Positions 10,651 to 21,822 of a stretch of DNA of 64,000 nt are shown in pieces. The translations under genes were made by a program, and so were the position numbers. The notes beneath the pieces were generated by a model that saw only the letters and a list, made by a program, of their open reading frames with translations, was not told where the DNA came from and made no database searches. Each line of letters opens with the position of its first letter. Position 1 is the stretch's first letter. The DNA comes from Lunularia cruciata. Lineage: Eukaryota > Streptophyta > Marchantiopsida > Lunulariales > Lunulariaceae. The stretch spans positions 26,116,333 to 26,180,332 of the forward strand of contig OX419756.1 in assembly GCA_948567375.1 (NCBI GenBank). The letters are read 5' to 3'.

Positions 10651-13218
10651 AGAAAAAACGTAGGAAGTACGCCTAAACGGTAGCGAGTTCTTGGGAACAT
10701 CAAAATGTCCAACATTAAGAGAAAATGACAATCATTATGTAACTAACTTCAAGGAGTCGCCGACTATACACTGTTCAATTTTCACTTCTGCTTTTTCTTT
10801 GGCTTCCGCTGTTGGGCCTGTACACAATATGCGACTTCTCTCGAATTTAATATTGCAGTTTGACTCTTGATTATGGCGGAACTCTTCAGGTACCTGAAGA
10901 AGTACTTCCTGCCTTGCACCCACAAAAGCTGCAGCAGTCAGAGTCTACCGTCAACCTCCCTCGATTGGGAAGTTGACTTGTGGTGTCCATGTGGATACAA
11001 GCAGTGTAGCAATCTGCTTCTCAAAGTTCTATTACAGTGTAGACTTATCGTGAGCATCCGGGGCCGTTTGCAATTGAATCTTGGCGGATTGTATTTGATC
11101 GTTGAACATAGAGTCGATAATGTATAAGAAAACAATTCCAGGATATTTGGTATAATGTGATGTAAAGAGAAACCATACTCCCATGTTCTGGTAACTTATA
11201 CCAGGAGGATGAAGAAATCCACGAGCTGTACAGTATCACGTGCTGAAATTTGGTTTTTAGGCAGTAATTTCCACGTTTTAGCTTTACAGCCTGTTTGAGC
11301 AAAGGCCACAGTATTATGGTGCTTCAATTAAGGCTACACTGCTGCTGAAAAGGGCGTGCAAATGGAAGTAACTCGAATGAAGCCAAGATTCTATGATCGT
11401 CAAGTTTGACCTTTTGACTGATACTGATGAGTTCAAGCGGCTTTAGTCAATAAGAAAGAGGAGATTTAGGAGAATGGCAAAAGTCACCGTATGCTCGTGA
11501 TTTATTTATAGAGACTTTTCTAAGGATTTTGGCATTCTACGATCCAGAAAGGCCCCGAGAATCGAGGTCCAAATGGACAAATAAGTCCCAGGGCCTCTAT
11601 ATGCTGAAAGAATTAAAAGTCAAAGTAGAATACCAAGACCAATCATTGCAAACGTGGACCCATAAAATTGATGGTGCATTTTCTATCAGATCGACGCCAT
11701 GTCTCGGTTGGATCGCTCCAGGAGCTACTTATGGGTACTCTAGTTTCCAGTAGCTCTAACCAAGCACTGACTTAAGGACCAATACACATGAGAGAATGCA
11801 CAATTCTAGCTAATATCTTTTCCTGGTACAGCTCTTCTAAGTGAATTTAGTCGGTAAAAGCAGGTACATCAAAGGGTACAAATCATGCCACCCCTAAACG
11901 TTGACGACTGGAATAAGAATAAGACATGTTCCCACTACAGTAAACTCTGAAACTCAATTATCAATTGTGGAAATCATAAGTTATTCTAGTTTCAATGAAA
12001 TCATAATGTGGATACACTGCGCACAACTCTGAGTCTGTACTTCATACACGGCCCCAAATGCGTAGCTGATGCTAGCCATGCAATCCCTGATCATGAAATA
12101 CTCGTTGAGTTGCTTATGAACCATCAAAAAAATATTTTCAAAGAAATATGCTTCTCATGAAATACTTGTTGAGTTGCTTTAGCGTTCCCTATAACCTCTA
12201 TTGACTTGCAAGTGAGTTCTCTGGCGCTCATGCGTTGCCCCCTGTGTATCCTCCGTTCCGGTCCCCGAGTGTGCCTTGTATGCTCGTCAGTCAGATGAGT
12301 TCGATATAGTCTATCTGTGGCTAGTCCCATGGTCGAACTGTTAAATCTGATTCTTGGTTCTAAGTTGTTTACTACAGTTCCCGCTTAGTATGACATGCAC
12401 ACCTCATATCTTCACTTCGAATTCTGCACAAGTGGCCTGATGCAGGAATCTGTGTAGGGATTTGAACACTGTATTCGCCATTCTTAAGGTGGTTTTAGAG
12501 AGAACTGCAACTCTGAATTCGTCCTTCTCTTCGATGTTCGGTGAGATTACAGAACTTGCCAAGTTCACCACCATGCAAGGCTGTTGAATTTGGAAGTCGA
12601 GATATCAGATGATTGTGCTGGAAAGCATAATATGATGACTAGGTTTACTTTATGCCTAACCTTCTGCTGGATTCTGCATTTGACGCTTATTTGTAAGAGC
12701 TTTAAAAGCAGATGATTATATCATGGGTTGGGTATGAATTTAAGTGTATCATGAAAACTCTGGATCCACTTGAGGAGCTTCTAAGGCGTTATTCATAGCA
12801 GGTCCCCCATCTATGCACAAAATAAGAATCCTCTACTTCCCTGTCACATGGCTTAAGCTTCTTCGTGGTGAATCGAACGTAATTACAACTCTGAGCACGC
12901 CCGGACTTCAATTACGACCTTAATTAGTGCGAGTATAAAATCACCACAAAAGTGGAATGTACAGGAAAATAACGCCACTGCAGAAATGCCATATGTTACT
13001 GGCTCAGAATCTATCTTGTCTAGAAACCAAATGTGAACCCGAATCAGAATCTGAATTCGTAACATCAGTTTACGATACATGTTCAAATTGAGCGTCCTAC
13101 GTCTAAGTCAATATCACGTGCACAAAGTGGACTTCCCCTGATGTGATCACTTTTATTGGCGTTAGGAATCCCAGGTACTTGTAGGTGTGGGCGGTTATGA
13201 TACTTGAAAGAGCTCCAG
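10651..13218. other. Intergenic region between AT-rich island and LecRK-2
   Basis: Base composition returns to the level of the gene-bearing DNA. The right end must hold the LecRK-2 3' UTR (that gene is on minus). Short open frames such as 10867-11127 (+) and 12124-12330 (-) have no recognisable domain. No transposon or RNA gene was recognised. Confidence 0.35.
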
Positions 13219-15444
13219 CTAGCAGTTGGAGCTCAATGGAGATGGAGTAGTATCTGTAGCCTGGTTTGTTGATGAGCTTGACGCCATGGATAATTCAATT
13301 TCTGATCCATCAGGTGATCGGAGAAAACTCGGTATTTTAAACACTTCGGAATATTGTGATTCCCACTCTATAGCGGGTTTTGATCTTGGAACTGGCGGCA
13401 TCGCAACTCTTCCTCCTAGAATTTCTAAAACTTTGTGCATGGTTGGGCGCTCGTCGGGATCCGGATGGGAGCACAGCAGCCCTAGCAGAAGAACAAGCTC
13501 CATTTGCTTTTCACTGTACCCGCCCTTGAGTTTACTATCCACAACGGACAAAAGCTCATCATTACTAAGATGGCTCCAAACCCAGTCCACAAGTAGGATC
13601 GCCTCTTGTGGTTGGCTGGGATCGTAAACCTTCCTCCCACATGCAATTTCTAATGTCACAGCACCGAACGAAAACACGTCCGATTTCGCGGTAAATTTCC
13701 CAGTGAATGGTGATTCTGGCGCAATGTAGCCATAAGTTCCAGCAACGATGGTGGTGACGGGTTTCATTTGATGGTCTCCCGTGCGAGCTAACCCAAAGTC
13801 CCCCAGCATGGCGTTCAGTTTTTCATCCAACATTATGTTGCTTGACTTCACATCTCGGTGGATCACCTTCCGTCTCCAACCTTCGTGCAGATAATGGAGG
13901 GCTGCCGCGACACCGATCATAATCTTGAACCTCTCCTCCCAGGATAGTACGAATCCACCAGCAGGCTTGAATAGCATCTTGTCGAGACTACCGTTAGACA
14001 TGAACTCATAAACCAGCAAAAACTTTCCAAGCCCCGGCCCCTCGTTGCACCACCCGAGCAACCGGACGATGTTACGGTGTCGAAGCTGACCGATTGTAGT
14101 TAGCTCCGCTAGGAACTCCCGCTCACCCTGCTTTGACTCGCTACTCACCGTTTTCACAGCCACCAGCTGTCCTGTTCCAACAATTTCCCCACGGTATACA
14201 CTTCCAAAACTGCCCTCACCCAGTTTCATGTCATCGCTGAACTTCTTGGTCGCCGTCTTCAGTTCATTGTAGCTGAACATCCTCAAGTTGTCAGATAAAA
14301 CACATGCTTGGTATTTTTTAAGTCCTTTAGTCTGTTGAACGGAATCATCAGAGGACTTCTTACCGTTTCTTTGCCGCAAAAGGCAGCACCACCAGAGGAG
14401 CCCAGCCACGGTACCAATCGCTATCACAGAAACTACACCAACAGGAACGAGAATCGCCATCTGGGATACTGGAGATGATGCTCCGCGTCCTTCGTTCGAT
14501 TCTCCTCCTTCGCTATGAGTTCGACTTTTCTGCCCGGTGCCATCTGTACCTTCGGTACTACCGGGGGTTGCAGGGGATAAGACTTCATGGTCATTAGAAA
14601 AAGAACCAGTGTAATGCAGATCGTAAATGGTATGAAAGCTGTAACCGAAGCCGTTGGCCGCAGAGAATCCCATCCACACCTCAGGGTTGTCGAAGATATC
14701 GTACAAAGCTTTGGTACACTTGATGAAGGCGGCTTGGGGTTTGACGTAAGTCTTACTAACTCTAACCTCCAGAATCATGCTTTCCCCATCGTAATCGATC
14801 CAGGCAAACACCCTTGAAGTATCCAGAAACCTGAAGTCGACCTTTCTGGATACCAGTGAGCGGGATGTACTAATATCTATGCCAACGTGATTATTGCCCA
14901 TGTCATCTATACCTGGATTTTCCCATGTGTCAAACTCCACGGCCAGAACCTGGCTCGATGGAGACTCATCACTAAATACACCAAAATTATGACCACCCCC
15001 TCGAGCTTCTATCCAAGATGTACTCCGCTTCACAAACAGGACAAAAGCCAGGCCATCGCCGTTGCTAGGATTAGCAGGAGCTTCAATACGAAAACTGAAG
15101 TTAACGCTGAAGGAGACAACTTTCGGGGGTTCGTATCCGAGATCCATCACCTGAATGGGATCTTGCAAAAGAATTATTCCTTTCGTATTTACGTATCTCT
15201 CCCGAGAAAATCTGGCTGTTGTTTCGTTTTTGGGAGGCCCTGGAGTAAGCTGTGCTATCCCGTTTGATGTTGTGGCATTGCTATAGCAGATGAACCTCTC
15301 CGTCTCCCCACAAGAGAAGCCGCCCTCCTCGACAATCACCGACGTAACTTCTGCTACTACATCGACCGCAACGAAAATCATTACTAGAAGTAGACATGGA
15401 GGAAACTGTACTAGTCTGCTCATATTTTGAGTAGTTTGCTGCAT
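13219..15444 (-). CDS. L-type lectin receptor-like kinase (LecRK-2), intronless
   Basis: A 741-residue, single-exon paralogue of LecRK-1 and LecRK-3. A hydrophobic signal segment spans about residues 11-31; a second in-frame Met at residue 8 would give a more compact signal peptide, so the true start may be there. The lectin-like ectodomain (about 33-285) carries VEFDT (169-173) and NHVGID (185-190). A low-complexity Gly/Ser/Glu linker follows, then a transmembrane helix at about 328-352 and a basic stop-transfer region. In the kinase (about 405-675) the glycine loop is GEGSFGSV (409-416), the invariant Lys is 431, HRD is 529-531, DFG is 549-551 and APE is 575-577, so it is predicted to be active. 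Its promoter side faces the copia element, which begins about 0.9 kb upstream of the start codon. Confidence 0.95.
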   Translation of the reverse strand: MQQTTQNMSRLVQFPPCLLLVMIFVAVDVVAEVTSVIVEEGGFSCGETERFICYSNATTSNGIAQLTPGPPKNETTARFSRERYVNTKGIILLQDPIQVMDLGYEPPKVVSFSVNFSFRIEAPANPSNGDGLAFVLFVKRSTSWIEARGGGHNFGVFSDESPSSQVLAVEFDTWENPGIDDMGNNHVGIDISTSRSLVSRKVDFRFLDTSRVFAWIDYDGESMILEVRVSKTYVKPQAAFIKCTKALYDIFDNPEVWMGFSAANGFGYSFHTIYDLHYTGSFSNDHEVLSPATPGSTEGTDGTGQKSRTHSEGGESNEGRGASSPVSQMAILVPVGVVSVIAIGTVAGLLWWCCLLRQRNGKKSSDDSVQQTKGLKKYQACVLSDNLRMFSYNELKTATKKFSDDMKLGEGSFGSVYRGEIVGTGQLVAVKTVSSESKQGEREFLAELTTIGQLRHRNIVRLLGWCNEGPGLGKFLLVYEFMSNGSLDKMLFKPAGGFVLSWEERFKIMIGVAAALHYLHEGWRRKVIHRDVKSSNIMLDEKLNAMLGDFGLARTGDHQMKPVTTIVAGTYGYIAPESPFTGKFTAKSDVFSFGAVTLEIACGRKVYDPSQPQEAILLVDWVWSHLSNDELLSVVDSKLKGGYSEKQMELVLLLGLLCSHPDPDERPTMHKVLEILGGRVAMPPVPRSKPAIEWESQYSEVFKIPSFLRSPDGSEIELSMASSSSTNQATDTTPSPLSSNC

Positions 15445-16315
15445 CCTATAGTAACTCCATTTCTCCTGTGTCGTCCTGCTCTTTAGGAATTACATTTTAG
15501 AATGGAAGCATGCTCTGTGTGTGTGTGTGCGCGCGCGCGCGCGCGCAACTAAAATCTATCCCGCGGTTAGTCTCTAATCGTCCTGCTTGACGCTAGAACT
15601 GTCCAGACTTCGGAAAGAGCCGATTCCTATCATCTCGATTTGAGATTGGAAAATTGAGCCTCCGGATCCAGTAGCGCACTTATTGAATCTCAGAGATGTC
15701 TCAACACTAATGTCAATTTCCACTAACAGTTACTCCTGCTCGAATGCCACTTGCATTATCGATTAGTGTCCTCTTCTATTTGGTCTAAAGACTCAGATAG
15801 ACTATACAGCGCGATTTAAAATACAAAAATATAGTCAATTGATATCTTCAAAGCGACTATCGGATGCAGACTAATATGCAACGAAGTTTGGACTAGCTTT
15901 TAGTCCACTTGTATCACTATGGCTAAAAGTCTATATACCAATCAACAAATAGTAATGTATTAAGCATGTAGTTGTGTGTCAACCGGTCGTCACAGATTTT
16001 ATTTGAAGAAAATGGAGCACAAAAGAGGTCTGGAAACCTGAGAGACAGGTAAATTCACGAGGGAAGATCTTACTGAGACTCTTGACCAGTACCGAACAGG
16101 GAATCTCATCCACTTCCCAGAGGCGCAGGATTGGATGCACGATATGTGCTCTTAACGGGACACTATGCATGGTAGACTACGTGTAGAAAGCTTCGAATCT
16201 GGTGGACCGAAACTCGTAAGATGCAAGCGAAAGATAATTTATAAGCTTTATCGTTAACTCTTCTTTTGACTAATAAGACTTATGAGGTATTAATTGTGTG
16301 TCTTTGATTAAAGTT
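15445..16315. promoter_or_regulatory. LecRK-2 upstream region
   Basis: Sequence between the LecRK-2 start (minus strand) and the copia insertion. It must contain the LecRK-2 leader and core promoter, but no element is clear enough to mark. It holds a GT/GC dinucleotide tract at 15512-15546. Confidence 0.4.
15512..15546. repeat. (GT)n(GC)n compound microsatellite
   Basis: About seven GT units running directly into about nine GC units. Alternating purine-pyrimidine DNA of this type can adopt the left-handed Z form, and it lies only about 70-100 bp upstream of the LecRK-2 start codon. Confidence 0.9.
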
Positions 16316-16320
16316 GAATA
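16316..16320. repeat. Target-site duplication, left copy (GAATA)
   Basis: GAATA directly precedes the left LTR and is repeated exactly at 21429-21433 after the right LTR. Five base pairs is the standard duplication for copia elements. Confidence 0.85.
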
Positions 16321-16782
16321 TGATGAGAACCTTTTTTCCTAGTCTTTGAAATAGATGGTCTATCCTCCATCAGAATGATTGACGTATCGTACATCTTAGC
16401 ATTCAACTTTCCAAGTCTCACCTGAGTATACATTCCTGATTGCACACAACAATACTCAACTCACTCTCTCTCATATCCTTCAAAGATTGTACACAATAGT
16501 ACTCACGCATCATGAAAGGTACCCGAGTGGTAAGTAGCATAGAACACACCTAACACAAGGTACAAGGTGTTGGGAACGACCCTTATATGAGAATTTAACT
16601 AAACAACTGCAAAAAACACTCTTATATACACATAAGCAAACCCTAGAAGGTTGCTTTTCAGGACCCTAATTAGGGTTGCACCCCCTCTTTACCTTAAGTA
16701 TATTTAGCAGAGCTCCTAGAGGAATACAACAAAACCCTAAAAGTAGAGAAGTCACTAAACTAGATATTAACTAAATCTAACA
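16321..16782 (-). repeat. Copia 3' LTR
   Basis: 462 bp with canonical TG...CA ends. It aligns end to end with 20961-21428. It includes the palindrome accctaattagggt (16663-16676), also present in the other LTR. On the minus strand it carries a TATA-like tract near 16622. Confidence 0.92.
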
Positions 16783-16795
16783 CTCCCACTTAATG
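16783..16795 (-). promoter_or_regulatory. Copia polypurine tract
   Basis: Read on the minus strand, the bases directly before the 3' LTR are taagtgggag, followed by the LTR start TGTTAG. A purine run at this position primes plus-strand DNA synthesis in LTR elements. Confidence 0.7.
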
Positions 16796-16929
16796 AGAGT
16801 AGGACAATTCCCATTTCTACTGCACATTTTATGTCTTTATTTTTAGGTAGTACCTTTTTAAACACATCTGCTATCATCTCCTATGTAGGACAGTAACTAA
16901 CTTCACAACATTCTCCGTTTCTTTCTCCT

Positions 16930-17586
16930 CTACAAATCTTCTTCTAATCTCAATGTGCTTAGTCCTTGGGTGATGTACGGATTTTTGCTGAGTGCTATAC
17001 TTCCTGTATTGTCACCGTACAATATAGTAAGACTTTCCTGCTCAAAACCCAACTCCTTAAGAAGTTTCCTGTTCGAGATGACTTCTTGAGTAGCGTTTGA
17101 GGCAGCCATAAATTCTGCCTCAATAGTAGACAGTGCAACAGATGTTTGCTGTTTACTACGCCAGCTGATTGCTCCACCACTAAGCATGATTACATATCCA
17201 CTAGTTGATATGTTGTTATATGTGTCATCTCCCCAACAAGCATCTATATATGCTTCAAGTTTAGAAGCAAGTATGCTCCCTTGCTTTCTGTACTCCAAGA
17301 ATGCATCTTGAGTACCCTTTAAGTACTTGAATACTCTCTTTATACCTTTCCAATGTACTTCTGCAGGGTAGCTAGTATATCTAGCTAGTGCTCCCACTGC
17401 ATAGCATATATCTGGTCTTGCACAGACCATGATAAGCATTAGAGAACCAAGAGCACTCTGATACAACACTTTGTCATAGAGATTCACCTCCCCATCTATG
17501 ATTCTGTTGTGCTTCCACCCCAGATCAAGAGGTGTAGAGACAGGATTCACCTCTGTCATCTGATACTTAGCTAGTATGGATCTCAC
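16930..17586 (-). pseudogene. Copia RNase H and RT thumb region
   Basis: A 218-residue fragment beginning in the RT connection region (ARPDICYAVGALARY, matching the copia R-P-D-I/L-x-Y-A-V signature) and continuing into RNase H, with SKQQTSVALSTIEAEFMA and YGDNTGSIALSKNP. It stops short of a normal copia C-terminus and is in a different frame from the polymerase core, so it cannot be translated as part of the polyprotein. Confidence 0.9.
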
Positions 17587-17734
17587 ATACTATGGTTGAC
17601 TGATCCGGATCCATCCTGTTTCTCTATCTCTGCTCACTTTGATTCCCAAAACAATTTTTACAAGACCAAGGATAGTCATCTCAAAAACAAAGCACAAGAA
17701 ATCTATCACTCCTTTGATAGATTCACTGTTCCCC

Positions 17735-18349
17735 AACAGTAATAGATCATCTACCTATACAACTATGTATACATCATCTCTAGTATACACACTCATGTCA
17801 GAATCTGCTCATCTGAAATCCTGCTCTCTCAAGTATGTGTCTAGTTTCTCAGGCTCTAGGAGCTTGCTTAAGACCATACAAAGCCTTCTTAAGCAAGCAT
17901 ACTTTTCCTTTGCTTTCAGTATATCCATCTAGAACATCCATGTAGATAGTCTCTCTCAAATCTCCATTGAGAAAGGATGTTTTCACATCTAACTGATCCA
18001 CTTCCCAATCTCTCTCTGCTGCAAGAGCTAGAAGCATGCAAATAGATCCATACTTGGCAACTGGTGCAAAAGTTTCTGAGTAATCTATTGATGCTTTCTG
18101 ATTGAAGCCCTTTGCAACAAGTCTTGCCTTGTACTTCAGGACCTCATTCTCAGCTTTTGACCCTGAAAACCCATTTACAGCCAATTGCTTTCCTACCTGG
18201 TGGTAAGTTAGCCAGTATACATGTACCATTAGTCTGAAGAGACTTCTTCTCTTCTGATATAGCCAACTCCCACTGACTTGAATTTGGTCTGAGCATAGCT
18301 TCCTATAGAGTTTCTGGATCACAATCTTCATGACAGATGTAAGATTCAT
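17735..18349 (-). pseudogene. Copia reverse transcriptase core
   Basis: Residues typical of copia RT are clear: [36 protein letters not shown] and [13 protein letters not shown], up to 17849. The catalytic Y-V-D-D motif follows in another frame at 17746-17757, where the Tyr codon has become TAG (17755-17757). The polymerase is therefore dead even apart from the frameshifts. Confidence 0.9.
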
Positions 18350-19054
18350 CTAACATCTCTTTTGATAAAAAGCCAAGTCTGTCAATAGGTTTTCTATCTC
18401 TCTGTGATCTTCTTGGCTCTGTGCCTAGAAGTTTCATGTCATCTCTTGACATCTGTGGAATCTCACTCAGAGATTTTGCATTTACAGTCTGCTTTTGGGA
18501 GTAGTCTTCTAAAGTATTAGGATCAGAAACCACCTTCTGTATAGACCTTCTTTGGTACACCTTCAGACTCTCCTTTGATGAACCATCAGCTTCAAGTAGA
18601 GATTGCTCTTCTGATGATTGATTCAAAAAACTGACTCTAGAGCTTGGGAAGATAGGTTGATCAAGCTGATCAAACTGATCAGCTTGCTTCTGCAACTCAT
18701 CACTATTCTCACTCCAAGTCCTCAATTCATCAAAGAGTACATCTCTACTTTTGATGATCTGTCCAGACTTAGAATTGTACAAAAGATATCCTTTCAGTCC
18801 CTCTTCATATCCAAGAAAAAGCATTCTCTCAGCCTTCTTTGTGAACTTCCTCCTTTGCTCCTTGGGAATATGAACATAGGCAGGACATCCCAAACTTTCA
18901 AAGCTGAAAGGTTAAGTTTTTTACCACTCCAACATTCTTCAGGAGTTCTTCCTTGCAATGCTTTGGTACCACTGATATTTCTAAGGAAATTTTCAATGCT
19001 AATAGCAGCACCCCAAAACTTTCTCTCCAGCTTTGCATGTTGGAGCATTGCCAA
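18303..19054 (-). pseudogene. Copia integrase C-terminal part and linker
   Basis: Two overlapping frames (18794-19054, then 18303-18893) carry FWGAAISIENFLRN, TPEECWSGKK and FPRSKGG, then MGCPAYVHIPKEQRRK and MLFLGYEEGLKGYLL. These match the end of the copia integrase core and the downstream G-Y linker. The frame change near 18890 is a disabling frameshift. Confidence 0.85.
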
Positions 19055-19184
19055 TTGCTTTGTCCACCAGTGTTCTATTCAACCTTCCTGCAACTCCATT
19101 CTGTGCAGGACTGTCTTTGGCCGTACAGTCAAGGAGAATTCCTTTCTCTAACAGAAAAGAGATGAATTCCTCATTCCTGTACTC

Positions 19185-19736
19185 TCAGCCTCCATCTGTT
19201 CTCAATCGCTTGACTTTCCTCCCAGTCTTCAACTCAGCCATGTCTACAAACTTCTGGAATTTTTGTAGTTCTTTATCCTTGCTTTTCATGAGATAGATGA
19301 AGCTCTTTCTACTGTAATCATCCACAAAGGAAATATAGTAGGCTGCTCCACTCAATGACTTCTCAGTCATATATCCCCATACATCAGAATGTATGACATC
19401 TAGAAGACCAAAAGCTCTAGATGAAGATTTCTTGGGGATAGGAGCCTTGTGTGCCTTACCTTCTGCACACCCAATGCAGAACTCTAGTTTCCCTTTGGGA
19501 TCCAGTTTCAACCCATCCACTACCTTCTCTAAAGCATATAGATTTTGCACTGACAAGTGCACTAACCTCAAATGCCACATATGGATATCATTTCTGATTT
19601 TTGCTACCAATGCAAAATCAGAAAAATCAGCTTCCATCAACTTGAACAGCTTCCCTTTGGCAGTGCTATATCCAAGGACCAGCTCTCCTTTCTTCAAATT
19701 GCATTGATTTCTGTTGCTCTCAAACAGGACATCCAC
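19185..19736 (-). pseudogene. Copia pre-integrase and integrase core
   Basis: The HHCC zinc-binding segment (H-x3-LRLVH-like, then CIGCAEGK) is followed by the first catalytic Asp (DVIHSDVWGYM) and the second (RLRTDGG), which is the end of this open frame. The GAG-pre-integrase domain lies upstream within the same fragment. In an active element the frame would continue through the catalytic Glu; here it is interrupted. Confidence 0.9.
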
Positions 19737-20026
19737 TCCATGCGGTGATGTACTGATATCAAGTCCTTGGTGTAACCTAGAACATAGAGCACATCTTCCA
19801 AATAGTTCTTACAAGAACTTGTGTTAGATCTTCCCATGAAGGCAATAGGAATTTTTCCAGTTCCTAACACTAGATTCAGAATCCCAGGTCCACAACAAAC
19901 ACTCTTGGGAATTTTCAGAGGTTGAAGAGTCCAGAACAACTCCTTCTGGTAACAGATATGAGAGGTGGCTCCAGAATCCAAGAACCATCCAGAACAGTTT
20001 GTGGACAACTGTGATTCTGCCAACAT
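19694..20026 (-). pseudogene. Copia aspartic protease
   Basis: The active-site signature WFLDSGATSHIC is present near the start of a 110-residue frame, followed by the hydrophobic strand and YLEDVLYVLG typical of copia proteases. The frame overlaps the downstream integrase frame by a shift near 19700-19736. Confidence 0.9.
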
Positions 20027-20189
20027 TTTACAATCTAGCTCTTCTGCTGAGTACCACTCCTCGTCGCTTTCTATCTCATTGCACTCCTATATGTTGTAAG
20101 CTGAACTTGCAAATTTTTGACCTTTTCCTGGTTGAGGTCCCTTGCCTACCTTCTTCAGCTCTCATTCCCTCCTTTCTCCTCTCTTGGAA

Positions 20190-20264
20190 CATTAGGTGCA
20201 GCATGACCTTTCTCATGACAGAAATAACAAATCTTGTTATCAACACTACTAACTCATTTACCAT
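20190..20264 (-). pseudogene. Copia gag zinc knuckle (damaged)
   Basis: On the minus strand the frame reads KICYFCHEKGHAAPNV. The C-x2-C-x4-H part is intact, but the residue four after the His step, where the last Cys belongs, is Val. The nucleic-acid-binding knuckle is thus missing one zinc ligand. Confidence 0.8.
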
Positions 20265-20270
20265 ATTTAC

Positions 20271-20872
20271 TCACTCTGGATTGCTCACTCTTCTATTTGG
20301 CACTCTCCTTGACCGAGAAGAAGCATTGAATAGAGCAGAATCTCCCAAATCATTAAACTTCATCTCTAGGTCCTCTCTATCTGCGCTAAACACCAGCAAT
20401 CTGTTTATCACATAATCCCATGTGACAACTTCAATAGGTAGAACTTTTAGAGCTACTTTGATAGGCTGGTAGCTTGGAGGGAGAGTCTTCAAGAGATGGT
20501 TGATCTCATTTCTCTGTAAAGGGGACACCCATCCTCCTTGACACTCTTGAAGACCTTCTGTAACTTTGACAAGTGCAAAGTAAAGTCTTCACCATCTTCT
20601 AGTTTAGTGTCCCACATCCCATCCCAGATCCTATTAGAACTTTCCAGCCTCTCAAGAGAGTAAAAATTCTTGAGTTTGTGCCACATCTCCCAACTCCAAG
20701 CATAAGTGTCTACTAGGTCTTTGACTGGCTCTTGCATAGCCCTTAGCATAAACCTCCTAGTAGTAGAGTGTTTGATTCTCTCCTCCTTGTCGTACTCAAG
20801 CTCATCTATATCATGAGCTTCTAATGCCAAGTCTAAACAGTCATATCTGTCTAGGATACACTTCACATCCAA
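20271..20872 (-). pseudogene. Copia gag (UBN2-type)
   Basis: Two frames joined by a shift (20489-20872 and 20271-20528) give a copia gag. The first contains AMQEPVKDLVDTYAWSWEMWHKL and DGMWDTKLEDGEDFTLHLSKL; the second LLKTLPPSYQPIK. These are hallmarks of the UBN2/gag_pre family. The start codon at 20872 is about 90 bp after the primer-binding site, a reasonable leader. Confidence 0.85.
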
Positions 20873-20939
20873 AGCCCAGGCTTTTTAGTTAGTGTTTCCT
20901 AATTTCTCTAGCTCTCTGAGTTCTCCTATCAACCCCGAT

Positions 20940-20960
20940 GGTGATTGTGGGCCTATAACC
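20940..20960 (-). promoter_or_regulatory. Copia primer-binding site matching tRNA-iMet anticodon arm
   Basis: On the minus strand, directly after the 5' LTR, the sequence reads GGTTATAGGCCCAC. It differs at one position from the complement of the plant initiator tRNA-Met anticodon stem-loop (GGTTATGGGCCCAC, from general knowledge of that tRNA). It is not the usual TGGTATCAGAGC that pairs with the tRNA 3' end. Drosophila copia uses the same internal half-tRNA mode. Confidence 0.75.
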
Positions 20961-21428
20961 TAATGAGAACCTTTCTTCTTAGTCTTTGAAATAGATGGTC
21001 TATCCCCAATCATTCTAGCATTCTGACTTCTGATGTATCATACATCCTAGCACTCAACTTTCACAGTCTCACCAGAGTAGACACTCCTGATTGCACACAA
21101 CAATACTCAACTTACTCTCTCAAATTCTTCAAAGATTATACACAATAGCACTCACGCAGCATGAAAGGTACCCCAGTGGTAAGTAGCATAGAACACACCT
21201 AAAACAAGGTACAAGGTGTTGGGAATGACACTTGTATGAGAACTTAACTAAACAAGAGCAAAAAATACTCTTATATACACAAGCAAAACCTAGAAGGTTG
21301 CTTGTCAAGACCCTAATTAGGGTTGTGCCCCCTCTTCACCCTAAGTATATGTAGCAGAGATTCTAGAGGAATGTAACAAAGCCCTAAAAGTAGAGAAGTT
21401 ACTAAACTAAAGATTAACTAATCTAACC
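20961..21428 (-). repeat. Copia 5' LTR
   Basis: 468 bp homologous over its length to 16321-16782. Its terminal dinucleotides have decayed: on plus it begins TA instead of TG and ends CC instead of CA. A TATA-like tract is visible on the minus strand at about 21271-21277. Confidence 0.9.
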
Positions 21429-21433
21429 GAATA
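21429..21433. repeat. Target-site duplication, right copy (GAATA)
   Basis: Exact copy of 16316-16320, fixing the outer boundary of the copia element. Confidence 0.85.
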
Positions 21434-21822
21434 AATTCAATGGGGGAGAAATGACGAGGAGACGTTATCCAGGATTAAGTACCAGCTAGAATTGGTGACG
21501 AGCGGGGTCTCCCCACAGAATTCATTTGACATACCGTTTCTTTATGATGATAAACTGTGTATGCTGTATATGATCCACTAGATGATATTGTGCTTTTAAG
21601 ACCATCAATCACTTTACTGGTTTTTGTCTTACAAAATACCTAGCGCATCCCAAGGAGCTTTTACGTACGTCTACCCCCTTCGGTAAGCACCACACTAAAG
21701 TTCGAAGGACTTTGACTCATTAGAAGAAAAGAAAACATAATTTCATAAACTGTCGTGCTTGACTTTTGCCATTTGCGAAGGATGGTTCTAAGTTGAAAGA
21801 GAGAACAAGCTCGGCTTTTAAA
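21434..21822. other. Gene-free spacer
   Basis: Between the copia element and the solo LTR. No open frame or repeat of note was seen. Confidence 0.35.

Larger units (their letters stand above)
16321..21428 (-). mobile_element. Complete but inactive Ty1/copia LTR retrotransposon
   Basis: A 5,108-bp element in minus orientation with two LTRs, a 5-bp target-site duplication, a primer-binding site, a polypurine tract and a copia-order polyprotein (gag, protease, integrase, reverse transcriptase, RNase H). The reading frame is broken by several frameshifts and by stop codons, including one at the Tyr of the polymerase active site. The LTRs agree at roughly 85-90% of positions by eye, indicating an old insertion. 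It sits between LecRK-2 and LecRK-3. Integrase before reverse transcriptase identifies it as copia rather than gypsy. Confidence 0.93.

Noticed and set aside
13226-13627. 133-residue plus-strand open frame
   Set aside because: It is antisense to the LecRK-2 kinase and tail.
16663-16676. Telomere-like accctaattagggt
   Set aside because: It is a palindrome present in both LTRs of the copia element, not a telomeric array.
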